Source of the DNA: Fratercula arctica
Lineage: Eukaryota; Chordata; Aves; Charadriiformes; Alcidae
Direction: 5' to 3'
Length of the DNA stretch: 64,000 nucleotides
Assembly: GCA_947846985.1 (NCBI GenBank)
Contig: CANTUZ010000002.1
Location: 15,634,087-15,698,086 of the forward strand
The notes under the pieces are model-generated. The model worked only from the letters and a program-made list of their open reading frames with translations. It was not told the DNA's origin and ran no database searches. Below are positions 52,928 through 64,000 of this stretch, one piece after another; within the stretch, counting starts at the first letter, position 1; the number at the start of each line of letters is the position of its first letter. Both the position numbers and the translations under genes were made by a program.

Positions 52928-53142
52928 TAGAGTGGTTTATATTTTTAGGCAAGCCTAAAAGTTCTTTATAAAAGGCCCTTTTCCACAGCGTATTTACTTG
53001 GGGCGGGTGAGCAGAAGCTCATCTCTCTCCCCGCTGTTGTGTAGCATCTGGTTCGCAGGCTGCTGGGGAGCTGCTCCGGACCATTCAGACCTCTGCAGCC
53101 CGGAGTTGTTGTTCATAATGAATATCCTCTTTCTCTTCTCAG

Positions 53143-53160
53143 CACGTGTGTAATTAATGG
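53143..53160 (+). promoter_or_regulatory. E-box CACGTG next to TAATTAATGG homeodomain-type site
   Basis: CACGTG lies at 53143-53148 and TAATTAATGG at 53151-53160, within about 230 bases of the octamer pair. It could be part of an intronic enhancer; the function is inferred. Confidence 0.3.
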
Positions 53161-56100
53161 GAGAAACTATTGTAGAATAAACTACAGACAGGTACAGGTC
53201 ATCGTAGCCAGGTGTTTAATTATTGTCATTAGGAAGCATGTGGAAGTTCCTGGTGTGCACTTCTAGAAACATAACAGTAACTGGATCCCTTTGGATTCTG
53301 ATGGATTTGTCCATTGTATTAAAGGATGATTAAAATGATTAGATGCACAGTGTTGAAGCATTAATTTTCTGAACATCTTTATCAAGAAGAGGTAATAATT
53401 ATAGACTACTTGATATGTTATACACGTCATACTCCTTTTAGCTGATTTTTTTTTCCGCAACTGTGCCAGATTTTAATTAACATACTTGAAAACAAGTATG
53501 AAAACTTGTGCATTTATAATTATATCTTCAATAGCAATATTATTGTGCTTTCAAGAAGGTATATTTATCATACAAAAAGAGCTTAGAATTAGGGTCAATT
53601 ATAATGATCCTCAAGAAAATACTGGGGTTACATGTGAAGCAGATGGCTTTACTTTTTTACTGGTGAGAAAAGCAGCAGGCTGGAGGAAAATAGACTTTTC
53701 TGTGTGGACTCGGCTTTGTTATGAAATGATTCAGAGTCAACAAGGTGCTTTCCACAGAGGTCCAACCAGAATAACCTGCTAGTTGCGGGTTATGAGTGTT
53801 TTGAGCCCAGAAAGCTTTCATTTTTCCATCTCGCTTTTAAAAATGTATCATTCCTTGCGATGGCTTTATTTGCCGTTCGGTTCTATTCCCTGTTTCAGAG
53901 TAGCGTGTAAGAACATGGAGACACTAGCTACCTCTTGTGTTCAATCTCTTTAACTACACTCATGAGCTTTTTCTGATTTCCCCCCTCTCCTCCCCCAGAA
54001 AAGGCTGGGTAACCGCTTGTTTTTATTGTTAGATTTCAAATAATTTACTGAAAGATTATAATTGGTAGCAGCAGTGTTTTGCTATTATGCAGAAAGGTAG
54101 GTGAAACAATATTTCTACCTGCATGGCTTTTAGTGAAATTCCTAATTTTTTTTTTGAAGACCTAGTTGTGGAAGAGCTGCATTGATGAAAAATAGTACGT
54201 TAAGGAAATAAAAGTTCTGAATTGACTATTTTTTTTCCCTTTTTATTAAAATATTGCAAAATCTGTAATTTATTTAGTGATCTGTAGGTCACTAGAGATG
54301 AGGATGGATAAAATAACCATAGGTGCAGTTTTATGGCATGCATTTTTTTTAGTCTTTGTTCAATATATAATAACAAGTGTATTGCAGATGCAAACAAATA
54401 ACTGTGACCGTTGGGTCTTTTTTTTCCCCAGGCATTTGGGAAATCTTTCTGTCATATTTAAAGTATGTTTAGGGATAATCTGGCCTGCTGATTTGTAATA
54501 CTAGTGTATCTGTTTTGTCTTAAAGGATACAAATCTGATTAACTTCTGTAGAAGGAACACATAATGCTACAAACCTTTGCAAAGTATTACAGTATGATCT
54601 AAGATACTGAAATCAGATGATTACTTGAAAAATCAAAGTTCTGTTTTTCTCTTTAGGAAGATGCTGTTACAGGATAGGGCTCTTCAACCTTCTTGATTTG
54701 TGGACTGCTAGACATTTTCCAGTAGAGGCTCAATACCATTTATTAATTTCTGAAACAAGTCTTTCTACTTCTCCATTTAATCCAATCATTGGAGGCATAC
54801 CAGATGTATGAATCTGTTTTTAACCTGAAACTAAGGAAAAAGAATTAGAATTTTTGTAATTTTTTGGAGAGCAAAGATTACTAATTCTGAATGATTTGGG
54901 GTGATAACAGTATCATTGCAAAGGTAATTCCATAGCATGTTTCTCTCATTGATCGGCCAGTTTAAAAAGAAAAAATACAGCTTTATTGCTAAATTAGTTG
55001 TCTCCAGAACAGCAAAGTGCAGGAGCATGACTGGCGTCAAGTGCAAGTTTATAGCTTTGAATTCCAACATTGTACTTGGTGTAAACCAGTGGAACTGCAG
55101 GCTTGTGAAAGTTTAAAAATAAACATCTGTGAGTATGGTGGTATGACATTACTTCCCCCTGCAACTGTAGAGTAACACATCACAGAAAGAGGGAAACATT
55201 CTGATGCTTTCGTAGGTGTGGTGTTTGGGGATTTCTGTTCAGCTTTTTGTTCACCCACATGTGCGTAAACATGAAGAGAGGCTCTCTGTAACTCAGGTTT
55301 TTTCAGTGGAGATCTTGTGTCAGCTCTAAGTGGGAATGCAAAATATTAACAATGTGCAGGAAATTCCACAAGTATAGGGACTTTTGAGTGCATGACTGCA
55401 GTCTCCTCCATAATATTTTTATATTTTTGAACACAGTGGTTCCTGTTTGTGTATGAGATGGACTTCTCAGACGAGAAAAGCTGTCCTTATCAATCGTTTG
55501 ATTCCCCCTTTATCCTGTGATTTCTTTTTGCTCTTGGATGCTTTTGCTGTCTTGTTATTGAATAGGTAGCTGGAGAAGATTTTTCATTCTCTCAGTAGTT
55601 TAGTTGAGCCCTGAAACGTTTTTGTTATCTGTGGTGTGGCAGAAACATAGTGCAAAATATTTCTGCTGCATCTTCTCTTTCTGTGCATTTTAAAAGACTA
55701 GACATGCTTGTGGAGAGACACAAGGAATAGTTTGTTCCCCATTTCAATAAACTGCGTTCTGTTAAGCACAGTATTTACTTTTAAGGGGTGGCCCTTCTAG
55801 AGCTTTATTTCGTACAGCATTTTCTGTGTTTCACGGATTTATACTGTCATGCAGTCTTGTATATATTTCACATTGCCTTGGCATATGCTTTAAGCGTTAT
55901 TATTTTCCTAAATACAAATACACGTCTCTTCCTTATCACAACAGCTAGTGAACCCAGATGCTGTTTTTTGGGAGTTTTGATTTTTGTGGTAGTTTGTATC
56001 CTTGGCTCGCATTGCGGCGTTTGGCGGAGGGTGCCAGGTGGCTGAGCTGTCTCACTTGTTAGGTTTGTCTGGATACAGTTTGCTTATGGGTTTCCCACGA

Positions 56101-59100
56101 TTTGTCTGATGTGTGCAAGTTTTGCAGTTTATTTGTGCACAAAATCCAGTGCAGATCCCTTATGAGACTTGTGTGTGGGCATTTATTTAGATGAGCGGAA
56201 AATGGCTTAACACTTATTTTCATCTGGGAGGTGGAAGCGGCGAGCTTCCCCCTGGTGCTTTTCTCTGAGCTCAGCAGGGCAGGAGGGAGGTGCCTCATAG
56301 ACCGATCAGATCATGCAGCTGCTGATACCAGTACTGTTAAATTACACCAGTTTTGCAAAATATACATTTTCAAAGATATAAGTTTTCAAATATATACATT
56401 TTCAAATTTTTATTCACAGCGAGCAGTTTACGCTCAGCCACAGTTAGGTGTTTGTTTAAATACACTGCATTGCAGCCCTAGTGTTCTCTTCATCTAAGGA
56501 ATTCACTCATGTTTTATTTTGCTATATTAAGTTTCTTGTTCTGAATTTAAGGGAGCGAAGTGAGTGTGCACGTGGCTCTGGTAGGGAGGCTCCTGGCCAA
56601 GCCTCGGAGGCTGCATTTATGCTCCCTTGAATTTGGCTGTCTCCAGTAAATGCTGCTCATCTCAAAGCAATGTCTTTGCTTTGTAGACAGTGCTTTTACT
56701 GCTGAGCAAGTAGGTAAAGTCACTTCAAGGGAGGGGAAAGCATTTCACTCTTGTTTTATATATTTAGGAAGCTACTGCTGCTTTTTTTGCTTCCCCCACT
56801 TTAAACTGTTTTATCTAATTCGGGATATTTCAAGATATTTCAAGACAGTCACTTAAATAAAAATAAACAATTAAAAAAACATCATTAAAAAGTGTGTTGT
56901 GCCCAAAATGGAATCAATGATGTGTCCCACAGGACCAGAAAATGAACCTTACAATATTATGGACAATTTAAAATGGGCAAATTTAATTATAGCAGGAGTG
57001 TGCAATTACTGAATGAGGTATGAGAGACATGGGAAATGTTCCCATCTAAATAATGACCAGAATGTGCTTGTTCTAATAATATTCCATAACGCATTTAGGG
57101 CCTTAGGATTACAACACTTTCAGGTTATTAGAAGACAATGATAATAGTGTGTTTTATTACCAAATTACTACCATACTCTCTGAGGTATGAAGTGATATTA
57201 ATGGCCATTTTCAATAAGGAATAACATTTTGCAACATCAGTAGCATTTAACCATATTAAAATATGTTGCGTTTTGCAGTAAAGCCCTGGGGTACAGAGAT
57301 GAAAACTAAAGAGTTTAATTTTGAAATGCAATTGGGAAATTATTTGGACCTTCAAAAAAGCTTTAGGGTAAAAATACGTTAATGAAGTATGTTTTTTTAC
57401 TATTTGCAATAAATAAAAAGATACATGTATATTACCTGGTTGTAATTTTGGTTTATAAAAATGTTAAAATCAGTGCATGACCTACATTCTGTGTAGTGTG
57501 CTATATAAAATTTCAATTATCTAAGTGTCTGTTAAATCTAGAAATGAACCAATAAAAGAGAAAATTAGTGCATATATGTAAATGAATGCTGGGTGGAATG
57601 CATATTAAAAATATTTTTCAGAATGGAGGCATCTTTATAGAATAGGTGACAAGACAACATTCAGTTTCTCTAGTAACATATCCTTTTAATGAGGAGCTCT
57701 GTCTTCATACAATTTACCAACAGCCATTCTTTACAGATTTGTCTGCCTCTTTTTCTGTAAATACTGCAATATTTGTTTTGCCAAGGTCAGATGCTCAGAC
57801 TTGGTGGCATTATTGTCATTGATCTAATCAACTGTAAGTCTCATACCATCTGGTTAAGTTATTATGTTAATTACAAGTAAATAAGTTAATTCCAGTCACT
57901 CAGAACTGGCAAAGACAGGAAATTTTATGATGTCAAAATATGTCTCTGAAGCTAAATAAACCCTCTGTACATATCATATGTTATGGAATGTTGTAAAAAC
58001 TAAAGATGCATTTTCCCATGGGAGCATTACTTTCATTCGTGCAAAACAAATCTGAGTTTTATTTAGAGCCATAAAAATATGGAAATCATACTGTGGTTTT
58101 ATAGCAACTGCAAAATACCATAAAATATTTGTAAGTTACCATCTTACTGTTGAGTCAGCAGTTGAAGAATTGCATATGATATACATACTAATTGTATATG
58201 ATATCATTTTATATTATACAAGTATAGTTATATGGGTGCAATAGGATACATTAAGGGTTGGTTTGCAGCCACGACCTTGCATTTGATGTTAGATGTGGAA
58301 GTGTCAGAATTGCAAAGCTTGCCATGGGTCTGTACAGAATTAATGGGAGGAACTTGCTCTCTGTTGCCTTAGAGCCTTAGTTCTCCTTAAAGATAAGAAA
58401 GGTAAATCTATCCTTTAATTCTGTGCTAGATCATGGGAGCTTCAGTTCTGCTCTCCCTTAATATTCAAAGATCCTGATTTGAGTGCTGAAAATTCAAAAG
58501 GTTACCTTTTAAGAATCCTTGGGATTTGTGTAAAGTGAATATTGATCATGAGAGTATTGTTCTCTTGATGCTGCACAAGACTGACTCTTTGAAAATTGAA
58601 GCGTTTGGGGCTTAAGCAAAAACCTGTGTTATGAAACTCTGGATTAAAATCACAAGTGCTGGGTGAAATTTTAAATACTGAGAAAACAGAAGTTTTAGTT
58701 TGGACTTGAATGAATCTTGGTGCAGCTCCAATTTGATGTGTATCCTTTTTTGCCATACTGTTTTGAAATGTGTCGGTTTGTGGCTCTTCTGCAATTTGGG
58801 ACTACTCCAGCCATTGCTTCAGTGTTTATCTCAAAATTATTCTAGTATTTAAGATTAAAATTAAGTTTTGTTCTAGTCATAAAAAGAAACTTTGCTAGAC
58901 TACATCAGATGATAAAATCCGGAGTCCCATGAGTCTTCATGGCTTAGAGCTGTAGGGCACAGAGGAGATATGTCTGGTGGCTTTGATACTGTAGTGTGGC
59001 CTTGGGAGCCATTGTGTCTAAATGAACGGAGTGATCTGAAAGTCTTTCCGGGAAAGATTAGCATTTGGTGGCACAATATGCAAATTCCTTGCTTGGTAAT

Positions 59101-59738
59101 GGCGTGTAATGCAATTTGAGGTGGAGTTTAACTAGTCCAGTTTTATGCATATAAACTTAAAAACAGTTTAGAGCCTTAAATACTAAGCTATTTATGTTGG
59201 TCTCAGTTTAATATGGTGTATTTGACTGGATATTGTTTAAATAAGATCAAGACAGTGAATGAAGGGGCACATTTGGATTAAGTGGCTGTTGTAAAAGCTG
59301 ATAAGAACTTGTTATTGGTAAACATTGCTACATCCAAAATGTGTGTGTTTTTTTCTGGTGGCAGAAACTACCAAGTGAGCTCTTTCTTCCTGTTCCGTAT
59401 TCAGAAGGCGTGCAGCCACCTGCTGTGCCGCACGCAGGAAGGAGGTGTGGGCTGTCTTCTCCTTGCCCCGTTGGGAACACTCCCCGGTGGGGGTGTCCTA
59501 GTTTTCTGTGTCCTCTAATGTCACAAGGAGAGTTCTGAGCTGTGGTGATTGTGGAATGCAAAGTACTGTTCATTTTACAAAGCGAGAACTGATGGCAAAA
59601 TTGTCAATGCGTGCTATGTTTTCCTTCATTACTGGCCTATAGAAATAGTATCAAGTTTGATTTATCGCTTTGTAATGATTTCTCAAATAAGAGCCTTGCT
59701 TATCAGTTAGGAATGCTTTGTGAATGCACAGGCAGTTA

Positions 59739-59765
59739 TGTGTGTGTGTGTATATATATATATAC
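59739..59765. repeat. (TG)n(TA)n microsatellite
   Basis: Six TG units run directly into eight or so TA units. Confidence 0.93.
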
Positions 59766-60602
59766 AGGTGTGTTTGTGTATGTGTTTATATATGCGTGTT
59801 TATGTAGGCATTTGTAAAGTGTTCACTAGGACAGATGTGCTCTGTGCTTCTAGCTGTACTTAAACTCTCTTGCTTTGTCGTGTCTTCAAACTCTTGCATT
59901 TTCCAAGCCTCTAAATCCATCAGTGATTCAGGTGCAGATTTCTAAAGGAGAATATCGTCGATTTGAAAATCACATATAAATATAAAAAATAATGAAAAGT
60001 ATTAAAAATTATTTAAGCTAGAAAAATATTCTTAATGCATTTAGTTAGTCTGACTTTGAATAAAATGCATCATGTCACTCTGAACATGTTCTCCCTATTT
60101 CATATTAAAAAGGTATAGTAACAAAGCCACTGTTGATTCAAACCAAAATAGTTGAACCATAGCTCAGCTGTGTGAAGTAATTGATTCAGTCTAGACCTTT
60201 CTAAGGGTTTTTTTATGATGGTCCCCCTCTTTAGGGGGGAGCCCCAGTGACTTCAGAGAGGAGGATAGGGTTTGGTTTTTTTTTCCATGCAAAGAGGAAC
60301 CACTTTTTCTGTACTCCTGCATGGGCTGAGTGCACTGAGTCCCCTCCTCTGTTCTTTCTGGGTCCTGGAGAAAATGCTCTAGGATATTGCAGATTTGGCC
60401 AGAAAGCCTCAGCTATTTACTTTCCAACAGGAAAAGAAAGATGATGGACTTAAATCTGTGTAGAAAAAAGGAGTCTGCCAGCAGAAGATGGTTTCTGTGC
60501 CTGGTGACAGGAAGAAAATGGGAGCTATAGAGGGAAAAGGGGTTGAAGTGATATTATTCCTACCCAGCCTCAGAAACAAAGACCAGAAGCAATTTGAAGA
60601 GG

Positions 60603-60607
<5 letters not shown>

Positions 60608-60636
<29 letters not shown>
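60608..60636. repeat. Poly-T, 29 bases, followed by a G run
   Basis: The longest homopolymer in the window. It is followed by ggaagggggggg. Read on the minus strand it would be a poly-A tail behind the GC-rich block 60640-60950, but I see no polyadenylation signal there. Confidence 0.95.
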
Positions 60637-63600
60637 GGAAGGGGGGGGCTTGTTCTTTTCATCCCTTGCCCCTGGACAGACAGAGCAGTGGCCTAGAGTT
60701 GTGGTTGGGTTTCCCTCACATAGCAGGCAGTGTGGGAGACTGTGTGGGGAGAAGGTGGGAGAGGTAATCCCCTTCCCATGGTTGCTGCCATGCATCCTGG
60801 AGCCCTGCCTGATGCCAAGATGCCCAGGGCAGCTCTCTGCCTGCCTGCTCTCCTGGAGGTCACAGCTGGAGAGAAGCAGCGGTCTGGTGTCGGCAAGGCT
60901 GGTCTGGACAACTATACCTACCCTGGGAAAAAAGATTTTGAGAAATGGAAATATTTACTGTAGTCTTAAACGTATGCCAGACAGAGATTTCTGAATTTTC
61001 TCATTTATAAAATCTTAAGTATTCTTAGTTGTACTGCAGCCACTGGTGCTCTCACCACAGATATTATTTAGACCACAGGAGCACAAGCAGCCTGTTGTTG
61101 TTTAATTTACTGGAATAAGTGTAATTCTTTAGTGAATAGTTGAAATTACTAGGTGTAGCCAATAGCAATAAATAGCTCACAAAGCGACATATAAAGCTGT
61201 GGTCCAAAGCTTATCTGTTTGTTTTGGATTATCAGGAGATTCCTCCTGGTATTCTGCATAAAATTTTATCTGTTTAATATCAAATAGAGCTCTGGGTTTT
61301 GTAGCTTAAATGGTGACATTCTTTTCAAAATACTGCTTGTGCATTTGATTTGCAAGTGCCGGGGATGGCGGTGTAGCTCTTTTCAGTCTGTGTGGAAGAT
61401 GCACTAACTGTGCAGCAGAGGTCACTGTAAGTTTGTGATTGAGACATCTTAATGCTACTTATCAAAATGTAGTACTGCAAATGTTAGTATTACGACTAGG
61501 AAATTCTTGTCCCTGCATTAGCTTTGAAATGAAGCAGTATGCATTTTAAGAAAGATCTTTTATGTGAAAGTAGAAAGTGGAAGTGATTATAAGATTTCAA
61601 GGAAACTTGAACAGCCCTAAGAAACGTGGCATGTACCCAGAATTTCATCATCTTCTGTATTACTTACCAGATTTATCCAAACGATGGCTTCTGTAGAAAT
61701 ACCTCCTCCTCCTTCCAAAATGTGTCACTCCTGTCTTCCCCCAGAAGCCAGGTGTGTCAGTGCTGATGCCTAGCACAAATGCTTACAGCTTCCCACACTC
61801 TCCTTGTCCTGCACTTAAAGGCCACAAAATGAAGTCAAAAAGAGCATGGCTTTCCTGTTTGTTTTGTGCCTTGCTAAAGACAGCATTGAAATCTTTCTCT
61901 TTCGTAATTCAGTCACTGAATTAGTTTCTAACTCTGTTGCATTCACCGTTCTAAAAGCAACGTTGGTCTTCTGCAGCTACTTTTTGGGTGAGTCAGAAAT
62001 CTGTTCTGCCAGAGACAATTAGGAATCTCTGTTCTGGACTATTGCCGTAGTAGTCATCTTGCAGAGAGGTGATGCATGCTCCTGGACGTGCAGTACTGTC
62101 ATCTCTCCAGTAAAGGGGACAGCTGCAAATGAGCAGGATACCTTTCTCCCCATCTATAGTAGCCATTTCTGTTATTCTCATAACAGAATCTGATGCGAGA
62201 GCCTCAGTCCTCTGATGTCTTATCAGACATCTGATACCTTATCCCAGCTGTTTGTCCCACCTGGATCCCTCGTCGTGCTGCTTATATTTGCCACAAGCCA
62301 TGTATCTTCTAACAAAGAAGCCAGCTGTGAGCTCCATCTATTTTCCAAACTCTGTATATTTTGTCTTGTTCCCTTCATCATCACAGTAAGATTTTTAAGC
62401 TGTATGGCAGCAAAATAACTTTTTGCTGCTGTTTTCCCCCTGGACTATGTACCTCTTACCCTGCCATTGTGTTGGGGGGATCAGTAGTAGTCCTCATCAT
62501 CTGCTGCTTGGGAATGTTTGTCCATTTTCAAACAAATTAAACCAGCCATAGAGCTTCTGAGAAATGCCGGTTTAAAGCTTTTTGTTTTCCTGCTACCAAT
62601 TATAGCTGTGAAAAGTAGTCCTTGGGAGAAATCTCAGAAGTCACCCTTCTTCTAAAGACAACTTCCGATTTTCATTAACCAGGAAGTTAATGAGGCTTTT
62701 GACTCTTTTGGATTTTTTTTTCCTGATCTTAGTTCTTCAAGGGCTTTTGTAATCTTATTATGGAAATAGTGCCAACAGATGTTTGCAATTTTGCATCCAC
62801 TGCAGATCTATGACTGCATAGGCGACTCTGGATGTTGATTAGTGGGGAAAAGCGGGTGAAGTTAGATTGTTGGTAGGTGTTTGGGTGGAACAAGAAGGAG
62901 CTCCGATTTCATTCAAGAAAATAAAGGAAGGAGGCGTTCATTTAAGCAAGGTCATTGCATGGTGGAAATGTTTGTGAAGTTTACAATAGGAAGAGTCTTC
63001 TGTTAGACCAACAAATAGACCCTTGTCCAAACATATTCTCATTTTCTTCTGTCCCTTTGTCAGTTTGCAAATGGCTTTTGTGGTAGCACTGAGGTGAGAC
63101 TGAGGTGAAGTAGACTGGAAACCCAGCATGGCAAACCTTGCAATCGGTCTTGAACGTATTCGTGACTTGGGAACAACCAATTTTGGCAGTTGCCAGAAAC
63201 AGGAGCTATATTATTAGTTATGTGCCTCTCTACGGTCCTCTGTCTTTTCAGTTGTATTCCAGTTTAGTCGTGATTTACACTACCATATTTTGAAAGCCAA
63301 AAAAACCTCACCTAAGAGTGTGCTGGGGCTGGAAGGATGTGTAGTGGTCAATGGCATTTGCGTGTTTGTCCTCCATGCTGTGGTGAAGTCTTTTGAGTAG
63401 GCCTCACTCCCAAAGAAGCATCTGGTGCAAAGGTGGGGGGAGAAGGAGTCAGCCTGCCCTACAGGACAAAGAATTGTGGACTTGGGAATCCAGGCACAGC
63501 CTGTGGTGACAATCAGCCTGCTTGGGTTGGGCCCTGATGGCAGGATGGGAGGTTATGGCCAGCCCAGTTGGAGCTGCAGGTTTCAAACTCCCTCCACTTT

Positions 63601-64000
63601 TGAAGGAAGCAGGTACCAAAAGGCAGGTGTCTGCAGCTATGGTCAGAGCAGGAGTACTGATGCTTCAAAATTCTGGTTTTGAAAATAGCACCATTAGTGT
63701 GATGTCGATGTTCTTTGTTCCTTTCTCTGCAGCATAATGAGGCAAAATCAAATAAGCCGAAGTGCAATAGAAGTACAGAGTTAAAGATGTGTGTAAAATT
63801 TCTAGTCAGAATTTCAAAACTATGCAGCAGACTGTAGCTTTTTCCCCCCCAATGTTTCTTCTCTGCGACTGTAATTTCTATAAATTGTTATGCCCTATGT
63901 GAATATTGCATGCTCCCTTCCAGTTGGATCTTCTGAAGATGAATTGTACTAATTAGGCTAATATTAAGATAGTAACTACCCGTAATTTTTACTGTTATAC

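Larger units (their letters stand above)
50664..64000 (+). other. Non-coding DNA, inferred PARD3 intron
   Basis: About 13.3 kb with no recognisable exon and no clear CR1. 50.75-51.45 kb is GC-richer; 56.9-58.3 kb is strongly AT-rich; 60.6-60.95 kb is GC-rich next to a long T run. Confidence 0.65.

Noticed and set aside
53486..53782. 98-codon ORF with a hydrophobic N terminus
   Set aside because: No family resemblance and no convincing splice or promoter context. Its length is within chance expectation for 64 kb.
60409..60994. ORFs with Phe or Lys runs
   Set aside because: The runs are translations of the 29-base T tract.

Overview
The window is vertebrate genomic DNA, most likely from a bird. 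It carries many fragments of CR1 (chicken repeat 1) LINEs with the typical ATTCTRTG-type 3' ends, few other interspersed repeats, AT-rich intron-like sequence and GT-AG splice signals. Nothing prokaryotic is present: no operons, ribosome binding sites or CRISPR arrays. The species cannot be fixed from sequence alone.

The anchor is one exon at 26294-26395 (+). It encodes 34 residues of the N-terminal oligomerisation domain of the polarity protein PAR3 (PARD3), with a strong acceptor and a consensus donor. The rest of the window is then intron on either side of this exon, transcribed left to right. That fits the excess of T runs on the + strand. PARD3 introns are known to be very large, so one exon in 64 kb is not surprising.

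Layout: 1-4726 is intron with a few simple repeats and a GC-richer stretch. From 4727 to 6790 there is an inverted pair of CR1 copies, and a second pair lies at 14216-16266 and includes the largest reverse-transcriptase relic. From 18129 to 18677 there is a CR1 copy and a short tail. From about 18.7 kb to the exon at 26.3 kb the sequence is plain intron. Downstream, 33.9-36.1 kb holds small tandem and dispersed duplications, and 36771-36934 holds a candidate second exon of unknown identity (basic, Ser-rich, CpG-containing, with an acceptor and a donor). From 41.0 to 44.2 kb there are three CR1 copies beside a GC-rich block, and a CR1 3' tail lies at 50.6 kb. The remainder to 64 kb is AT-rich intron with candidate regulatory patches (paired octamer motifs near 52.9 kb, an E-box near 53.1 kb, an E-box patch near 45 kb).

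I found no evidence for a new multi-gene system. The items most worth a second look are the unidentified exon-like ORF at 36.8 kb, the recurrent minus-then-plus arrangement of CR1 copies (possible intronic RNA hairpins), a one-base deletion inside the catalytic motif of the large CR1 reverse transcriptase, and a 42-bp near-identical tandem duplication.
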